A DNA stretch of 64,000 nt from Corynebacterium sp. MSK041. Lineage in GTDB: Bacteria; Actinomycetota; Actinomycetes; Mycobacteriales; Mycobacteriaceae. The notes below the pieces were generated by a model. It did no database searches. It was given only the letters and a program-made list of their open reading frames with translations, and was not told the DNA's origin. Each line of letters begins with the position of its first letter. Position 1 is the stretch's first letter. The translations under genes were made by a program, and so were the position numbers. This document shows, piece by piece, positions 59,149-64,000 of the stretch. Location: positions 186,001 to 250,000 of the forward strand of contig NZ_JASPJK010000002.1 of the NCBI RefSeq assembly GCF_030232265.1. The letters run 5' to 3'.

Positions 59149-61143
59149 TTAGTCCCTCCAGTCACGCTTGCCGCGACCCTTGCCACGGTAGCCACTACGA
59201 TCACCGCGGTCGCCACGATCACCGCGGTAACCTCCACGGCCACCACGATCGCCACGATAACCACCGCGCCCACCACGGCCACCGCGATCACGGGACGGCC
59301 CACCAGTATCCGGCTGAATGTTGATCAGCTGGCCGGAGATGCGGGTGTCCTTCAGGCGGTCGAGGACCTTACGGTCCATGTCCTTGGGCAGCTCGACCAG
59401 GGTGAAGTCGCCGCCAATGGTGATGCGGCCGAAGTCACGGTTGGTCAGGCCACCTTCGTTAGCTAGGGCACCAACGATGGCACCTGGGCGGACGTGCTGG
59501 CGCTTGCCCACGTCAAGGCGGTAGGTGTCAAAGTTGACGTCATCGTTGTGGAAGCGCCCACGGCCACCACGATCGCCACGATCACGGCCCCCACGGCCAC
59601 CGCGATCAAACCGGTCGCCACGCTCGCGGTCACGGCGGTCATCACGGTCCCAGCGCTCGCGGTCACGTCGATCGCGCTTGTCCTTCGGCGGCTCCTTCAT
59701 CAGGAACTCGTCGCCAGAGGTCTGCGCGGCCAGTGCGGCAGCGATGTCTTCCATGGGCACGTCATGCTCCGTGGAGTAGCTGCGCACGAGTGCGCGGAAG
59801 AGATCCAGCTGGGAATCTTCCAGGGACTCGGTGATGGAGTCGGCGAACTTGGACTTGCGGGAGTCGTTGACCTCGTCGACCGTCGGCAGTTCCATCTCTT
59901 CGATCTTCGCGCCCGTCACCTTCTCAATGGAGCGCAGCATACGGCGCTCGCGCGGGGTGACAAACAGGATCGCCTCACCGGTACGGCCGGCACGGCCAGT
60001 GCGGCCGATGCGGTGGACGTAGCTCTCGGTGTCGTTCGGGATGTCGTAGTTGAGCACGTGCGAGATGCGCTCAACATCCAGACCACGCGCGGCGACGTCG
60101 GTGGCGACGAGGATGTCCAGGCGGCCGTCGCGAAGCTGATCGACGGTGCGCTCACGCTGCTGCTGAGCGATGTCACCGTTGATAGCTGCTGCGGAGAATC
60201 CGCGCGCGCGCAGCTTCTCGACGAGCTCTTCGGTTTCGTGCTTGGTGCGCACGAACACGATCATGGCCTCGAACTCTGTCACCTCAAGGATGCGGGTGAT
60301 GGCGTCGAGCTTGTTGCGGTGCGCGGTGAACAGGTAGCGCTGCGTGATGTTGGTGTTGGTGCGCGTCTTCGCCTTGACGGTGACCTCAGCAGGATCGTCA
60401 AGGTACTGCTTGGACAGGCGGCGAATGCCATTCGGCATCGTCGCGGAGAACAGCGCCACCTGCTTCTCATCCGGCGTGTCCTCAAGAATGCGCTCCACGT
60501 CTTCCTGGAAGCCCATGTTGAGCATCTCGTCCGCCTCGTCGAGCACGAGGAAACGTAGATCAGAGATGTCCAGCGAGCCCTTCTCCAGGTGGTCGATCAC
60601 ACGACCAGGCGTGCCGACGATAATCTGCGCACCACGACGCAGACCGGACAGCTGAATGCCGTATGCCTGGCCACCATAGATCGGCAGCACCGAAATGCCA
60701 CCCAGGTGATCAGCGAAAGACTGGAAGGAATCAGATACCTGCAGCGCCAGCTCACGCGTCGGCGCAAGCACGAGGGCCTGCGGATGGCGGGCCTTCTTAT
60801 CGATGCGCGCCAGAATCGGCAGCGCAAACGCCGCCGTCTTACCCGTACCGGTCTGCGCAAGGCCGACCACATCGCGGCCTTCCATCAGCAACGGAATCGT
60901 CTGCGCCTGAATCTGCGACGGCGTTTCAAAGCCGACCTTCTTCACCGCATCAATGACATCGCCCGGGAGGTCAAGGCCGTCAAAGCCGCTTGTCTGCGTC
61001 TCCCCGTCCGCAACATTCTCGTTGTTTTCGTTGTTTTCAGTTTCTTCGTTCGCGCCGGCCTCAGTGCCGGCCCCCATCTCTTCCCCGGTTTCTACCGGGG
61101 GCATCGCCTGCTGGTCTTCAGCGGCGGATTCATCAATATTCAT
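59149..61143 (-). CDS. DEAD-box RNA helicase with RGG-rich tail (DeaD/CsdA-like)
   Basis: ATP-dependent RNA helicase of 664 aa. An acidic, Glu/Asn-rich N-terminal tail (about 1-55) precedes the core: Q motif (GFETPSQIQAQTIP), motif I AQTGTGKTAA, Ia PTRELALQ, II VLDEADEM, III FSATMP, VI HRIGRTGRAGR. A DbpA-like RNA-binding domain (VGKRQHVRPGAIVGALANEG) sits between two Arg/Gly/Asp-rich stretches, the last ending GRGKRDWRD. The ATG at 61143 has TACTGT 9 nt upstream, so the mRNA is nearly leaderless. It probably acts in ribosome assembly and cold adaptation. Confidence 0.94.
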   Translation of the reverse strand: MNIDESAAEDQQAMPPVETGEEMGAGTEAGANEETENNENNENVADGETQTSGFDGLDLPGDVIDAVKKVGFETPSQIQAQTIPLLMEGRDVVGLAQTGTGKTAAFALPILARIDKKARHPQALVLAPTRELALQVSDSFQSFADHLGGISVLPIYGGQAYGIQLSGLRRGAQIIVGTPGRVIDHLEKGSLDISDLRFLVLDEADEMLNMGFQEDVERILEDTPDEKQVALFSATMPNGIRRLSKQYLDDPAEVTVKAKTRTNTNITQRYLFTAHRNKLDAITRILEVTEFEAMIVFVRTKHETEELVEKLRARGFSAAAINGDIAQQQRERTVDQLRDGRLDILVATDVAARGLDVERISHVLNYDIPNDTESYVHRIGRTGRAGRTGEAILFVTPRERRMLRSIEKVTGAKIEEMELPTVDEVNDSRKSKFADSITESLEDSQLDLFRALVRSYSTEHDVPMEDIAAALAAQTSGDEFLMKEPPKDKRDRRDRERWDRDDRRDRERGDRFDRGGRGGRDRGDRGGRGRFHNDDVNFDTYRLDVGKRQHVRPGAIVGALANEGGLTNRDFGRITIGGDFTLVELPKDMDRKVLDRLKDTRISGQLINIQPDTGGPSRDRGGRGGRGGYRGDRGGRGGYRGDRGDRGDRSGYRGKGRGKRDWRD

Positions 61144-61323
61144 CAATCGCAAACAGTACGCTACCCATGGCCCTATAGCTATTTCGTGGCAAGAGCCCAG
61201 CGGATTACAAAAATGAATTTCTGGCAGGGCCCCACCCGCATGCTCTTTGAAGACGTCTCACGCTAAGTCATCTGAAACCCCCCAATCAAGGCATTCCCCC
61301 TGATTGCAACAAACACTTCTGCC

Positions 61324-61329
61324 TACACT
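61324..61329 (+). promoter_or_regulatory. -10 box of the lipoprotein gene at 61338 (leaderless)
   Basis: TACACT, 8 nt before the ATG at 61338. Confidence 0.5.
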
Positions 61330-61337
61330 GTGTTCCT

Positions 61338-61865
61338 ATGCGCTTCACCCGATCACAAGCTCTCCCCCTCATTACCCTCGCCGCCACCGGCCTAGTCCTC
61401 ACCGGCTGCTCCTCCACCGACGAGCTCGCCGAACCAGCGCTGACAACCGTCGCTGAAGCCTCCTCTGCGGCCCAGCCCGAGTCGCACGAGGAGAAGCCCT
61501 CCGAAGAGAAAACCACCGAGGAAAAGCCCGCCGAAGAAAAACCTGACGACGACCTCGACCCTGCCGGCACCATCTGTGGTGAGGTCGATTCGTTCACCAT
61601 CGTCACGCTTAACGACGGCCTCAGCTGCGACGAAGCCATGACCGTCTTCAACGACTACATGTCTGGCTCCCCCTCCGGCACCCCACCCCAAGGCTCCGGC
61701 GCATTCTGGGATGCCCCGAACGGTTGGTTCTGCGGCGGCAACAACTTCCTCTTCCCTGGCGACGAGGACCAGAAGTTCAACAAATACCCCTCCTGCGGCC
61801 CGAAGGACAGCCCCGAGACCGTCGTCGCCGTGCCCGCAGAGCGTGTTGGCGAGCTTCCCGTTTAA
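61338..61865 (+). CDS. Secreted lipoprotein with Glu/Lys-rich linker, unknown function
   Basis: Protein of 175 aa. The signal peptide ends in the lipobox VLTGC (cysteine at about 24). A linker rich in EEKP/EEKTT repeats (about 50-75) spans the cell wall, and a C-terminal domain with four cysteines (TICGEVDSF, GLSCDEAM, WFCGGNNF, YPSCGPKD) probably forms two disulfides. SCDEAMTVFNDYM resembles a segment common in small corynebacterial exported proteins. No enzymatic motif is visible. Confidence 0.8.
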   Translation: MRFTRSQALPLITLAATGLVLTGCSSTDELAEPALTTVAEASSAAQPESHEEKPSEEKTTEEKPAEEKPDDDLDPAGTICGEVDSFTIVTLNDGLSCDEAMTVFNDYMSGSPSGTPPQGSGAFWDAPNGWFCGGNNFLFPGDEDQKFNKYPSCGPKDSPETVVAVPAERVGELPV

Positions 61866-61882
61866 TTCCCCAGCCCCTGCCC

Positions 61883-61888
61883 TACGAT
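61883..61888 (+). promoter_or_regulatory. -10 box of the MutT-like gene (leaderless)
   Basis: TACGAT, 7 nt before the ATG at 61896. It favours that start over the ATG at 61887, which overlaps the box. Confidence 0.45.
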
Positions 61889-61895
61889 GAAACGC

Positions 61896-62297
61896 ATGCC
61901 AAAGCTTATCGGCGTCACCGGCGCCGTCATCCTCCGCAACGGCACCGTCTTCTCAGCCCGGCGCGGTGAAGGCAAGGCCCTCGCCGGCAAGTGGGAATTC
62001 CCCGGCGGGAAGATTGAGGCCGGTGAAACACCGGAGGAGTCGCTCGCCCGGGAGCTCAAAGAGGAGCTGCTTGTCGACGCCACCGTGGGAAATCACATCA
62101 CCACAACCGAGTACGAGTACGACTTTGGCAGTGTTCGCTTGTCGACGTTCTACTGTTCCCTACCCGCAGACACTGAACCCACGCGGACCGAACATGCTGA
62201 GTCCCGGTGGGTGCCCATCGCAGACGCTACCGTCGAACAACGTCGGAGCGGATTTCCCGGCCAAAACAGACGTCGAATACCGGCAGATGCGAATTAA
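61896..62297 (+). CDS. MutT-like NUDIX pyrophosphohydrolase with suspect C-terminus
   Basis: Protein of 133 aa of the MutT/CTP-pyrophosphohydrolase type that removes damaged nucleotides. The N-terminus is MPKLIGVTGAVILRNGTVFS; the NUDIX box GKIEAGETPEESLARELKEE is intact, and WVPIAD marks the usual strand near the end. The last ~20 residues (from about VEQRRSGFPG) are arginine-rich with low GC3, while another frame there reads GADFPAKTDVEYRQM with higher GC3. A frameshift near 62230-62250 is possible. Catalytic residues lie before it. Confidence 0.75.
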   Translation: MPKLIGVTGAVILRNGTVFSARRGEGKALAGKWEFPGGKIEAGETPEESLARELKEELLVDATVGNHITTTEYEYDFGSVRLSTFYCSLPADTEPTRTEHAESRWVPIADATVEQRRSGFPGQNRRRIPADAN

Positions 62298-62686
62298 ACA
62301 GATGCTAAAGCTACTCAACACCACACGCCTAACGGACAAGAGTTTACGGCCCGAAGCTTTTCATCCGATCCAAGCAACCCCTTAGGTCAATTGAAATGAC
62401 AAGTCCAAAAACCGCAATCAAGTCACCGAGTTCAGACTGTGACAATTCGTGGAGTGTGTAAAGACAATTTTGCCCCCTGCCTGCACCAGAAGCGCATTCC
62501 CAAACATCACTGGACCCACACTCCAGCAAGTACACACGCAAAAACCGACAACCACCACAAAAGAAAATCGAATATGTGATGCATTGCACAGAACATCTAC
62601 AGGACCGATTTTTAGTGCCCTCACGACAACACACACAGTGTAGGTCAATCCTGCCGCGCCAAAGGTTTATGCCACTTTCGGCAAGG
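62298..62686. other. AT-richer region before the IS element, no gene seen
   Basis: About 390 bp with lower GC than its surroundings. The alternative MutT frame runs on to 62385. Short open frames on both strands have no recognisable domain or ribosome-binding site. It may be degraded sequence flanking the insertion. Confidence 0.4.
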
Positions 62687-62711
62687 TGAAGCGTCCTGGT
62701 TTTCGTTCCGC

Positions 62712-63626
62712 TTATTGAACGCCTAACGTTTGAGCGCCTGATCGTTGATAGTAGGCGTCCTCCATCTCCTGTGGAGTGATATATCCCAGGGATTGATGAA
62801 GTCGCTGGTTGTTCCACCAGTGCACCCAGCGAAGAGTGGCGATCTCGATTTCACCGACCGATGCCCACGGCCGGTGGGGATAAATCAGCTCTGTTTTGTA
62901 GAGCCCGTTGACCGTTTCAGCCAACGCGTTGTCATAGGAGTCGCCAACGGTGCCGACAGACGGATCGATACCCGCCTGGGCGAGCGCTTCACCGTAACGG
63001 ATCGACACATACTGGGAGCCGCGGTCACTGTGGTGGACAAGCCCTTCTGAGCGAAGATCACCAGCGTGATACAGGGCGTGCTCAAATGCCTCCAGCGGCA
63101 GTTCATCGGTACGCATGCTCGCCCGAGTTGCGACACCGACGATCTTTCTGGAGTACACATCGGTGATAAACGCGGTGTAGGCAAACCCCGACAGGGTATG
63201 CACGTAGGTGATGTCAGCGACCCACAACCGGTGCGGCGCGGGGGCAGTGAAGTCACGTGTGACCAGGTCAGGGCGGCAATCCGGAACGTTGGCCCGAAGC
63301 GTTGTCATCGATGTGCGGCCACGCCTGCGGCCGTAAATGCCAGCTTGCTTCATCAAACGCGCGGTTTGATCACGACCGATGTTCCAGCCGGCGCGCTGCA
63401 TAGCCTTCCACATCTTGCGGACTCCGTAGACGCTGAAGTTATCCTCGTAGACCCTCACCAATTCGGGGATAAGCAGCGCGTCTGACAAGCTCCTGGCCGA
63501 CGGGGCTCGTGTTTTCGCTGCTCGGTAGCCACGAGAGGTGATGAACCCACATTCTGTCTCTTTCAATGTGCGACAGATAGCCTCGACCCCGAAGCGATCG
63601 CGATACGCATCGATGTATTCGATCAT
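62712..63626 (-). CDS. IS3-family transposase OrfB (DDE integrase domain)
   Basis: Protein of 304 aa as read from the ATG at 63626. An HTH_21 region (YGVRKMWKAMQRAGWNIGRD) is followed by the rve integrase core: the first Asp in LWVADITYVHT, the second in LVHHSDRGSQYVS, and the Glu in ALAETVNGLYKTEL. The C-terminus has WWNNQRLHQSLGYITP. The ATG overlaps the orfA stop (ATGA); an OrfAB fusion through a frameshift is also likely. Confidence 0.95.
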   Translation of the reverse strand: MIEYIDAYRDRFGVEAICRTLKETECGFITSRGYRAAKTRAPSARSLSDALLIPELVRVYEDNFSVYGVRKMWKAMQRAGWNIGRDQTARLMKQAGIYGRRRGRTSMTTLRANVPDCRPDLVTRDFTAPAPHRLWVADITYVHTLSGFAYTAFITDVYSRKIVGVATRASMRTDELPLEAFEHALYHAGDLRSEGLVHHSDRGSQYVSIRYGEALAQAGIDPSVGTVGDSYDNALAETVNGLYKTELIYPHRPWASVGEIEIATLRWVHWWNNQRLHQSLGYITPQEMEDAYYQRSGAQTLGVQ

Positions 63627-63940
63627 CTTCTGGTGGGACGGTCGAGTTCCGCCGCGAAAAAAGCTGACGCGGTTTTCAAGATCTCGTTAGCCCTGCGTAG
63701 CTCCTTAATCTCTTTCCGGAGCCGCTTCAGTTCGTTAGCCGTTGACTCGCCGGCGCCGACCTCAACATCGGACGAGGCCATATTCGGCTTCAACCAATCG
63801 TTGAGCGTGTGCGCTGGAATGCCGAGCTTTTCACCGATCTCTACGGCTGCACTCCATTTCGAGCACCCTTCGAGCTCAACGAGCTCCTCAGCCAAACGCA
63901 CTGCCTTGGCCTTGAACTCGTCACTGAACTTCCTAGGCAT
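63623..63940 (-). CDS. IS3-family transposase OrfA (HTH and leucine zipper)
   Basis: Protein of 105 aa. The N-terminal helix-turn-helix (MPRKFSDEFKAKAVRLAEEL to LGIPAHTLNDWLK) binds the inverted repeats. A coiled coil (ANELKRLRKEIKELRRANEI) mediates multimerisation. It ends SAFFAAELDRPTRR. GAGGAGGATT precedes the ATG. Confidence 0.95.
   Translation of the reverse strand: MPRKFSDEFKAKAVRLAEELVELEGCSKWSAAVEIGEKLGIPAHTLNDWLKPNMASSDVEVGAGESTANELKRLRKEIKELRRANEILKTASAFFAAELDRPTRR
63656..63662 (-). promoter_or_regulatory. Slippery heptamer for -1 frameshifting in IS3 orfA
   Basis: T TTT TTC in the zero frame of orfA (GCT TTT TTC). A -1 slip continues as FFRGGTRPSHQKMIEY, directly into orfB, which would make an OrfAB fusion transposase. 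Confidence 0.6.
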
Positions 63941-64000
63941 GATCCAATCCTCCTCTAGAAACGATCGGAACTAAACCCAGGACGCTTCAAGGAACAAAGT

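Larger units (their letters stand above)
62687..63989 (-). mobile_element. Intact IS3-family insertion sequence (1303 bp)
   Basis: Terminal inverted repeats at 62687-62710 and 63966-63989 match at 22 of 24 positions (outer end TGAAGCGTCCTGG). AGG occurs directly outside both ends (62684-62686 and 63990-63992), a 3-bp target duplication. Two overlapping transposase frames fill the element on the minus strand. Intact ends, target repeats and open frames indicate recent insertion. Confidence 0.92.

Noticed and set aside
59149..59700. Short repeated GC-rich units at the helicase 3' end
   Set aside because: They encode the RGG/RGD-rich tail of the helicase. No spacer-repeat structure of a CRISPR array is present.
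62344..62817. 157-codon minus-strand frame running out of the IS element
   Set aside because: It crosses the inverted repeat and the end of orfB in the wrong frame, and its composition is not protein-like.

Overview
The window is about 64 kb of high-GC actinobacterial chromosome, almost certainly from a Corynebacterium. Gene content and order point there: argS-lysA-hom-thrB; rho-prfA-prmC-tsaC-wecA-atpI-atpBEFHAGDC-DUF2550-nucS; glgB-glgE; etfB-etfA-cysteine desulfurase-mnmA; a YceI gene beside a RosR-like MarR regulator; and putP beside a SNF2/SWIM pair. As I recall it, the same blocks lie in the same relative order in C. glutamicum. The species was not determined, and no rRNA, CRISPR array or prophage was seen.

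Layout. 1-7 kb: start of mnmA (cut by the window edge), then a two-component system with a three-gene ABC exporter, a spermidine-synthase-fold protein and a secreted GH25 muramidase. This looks like a lineage-specific insertion between mnmA and its sulfur donor gene. 7-18 kb: cysteine desulfurase, EtfAB, a THUMP-like methyltransferase, a NUDIX protein, an ABC ATPase, and GlgE and GlgB for alpha-glucan synthesis. 17-33 kb: a long minus-strand block with NucS mismatch endonuclease, DUF2550, the complete F1Fo ATP synthase operon, WecA, TsaC, PrmC, RF1 and Rho. 33-40 kb: an acyl-CoA synthetase, then threonine/lysine biosynthesis and ArgS. 40-43 kb: a lutABC-type lactate oxidation operon. 43-48 kb: small membrane and lipoprotein genes, a DUF2335 protein beside tRNA-Arg(CCG), and YceI/RosR. 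48-56 kb: an SbcCD-like pair and a SWIM/SNF2 pair. 56-62 kb: PutP, a secreted HNH nuclease, a small membrane protein, three candidate micro-ORFs behind a DEAD-box helicase, a lipoprotein and a MutT-like NUDIX protein with a suspect C-terminus. 62.7-64 kb: an intact IS3-family element with 3-bp target duplications.

Regulation visible in the sequence. At least 13 genes at the head of transcription units have a TANNNT box exactly 7 or 8 nt before the start codon, which is the signature of leaderless transcripts. The yceI promoter (TTGACA-17-TACTAT) overlaps a RosR-type operator, and its best terminator lies inside the convergent rosR coding sequence. putP has a perfect 20-bp palindrome upstream. 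Rho has a leader of roughly 270 nt holding a possible leader ORF whose stop overlaps the rho start codon.

The most unusual signal is a non-coding element of about 100 bp present twice in opposite orientations (43510-43609 and 58077-58176). Each copy is bounded by TGTAA-N4-TTACA-type palindromes whose centres are exactly 82 bp apart, with roughly 60% identity between copies. I do not recognise it. All coordinates, alignments and counts were made by eye.
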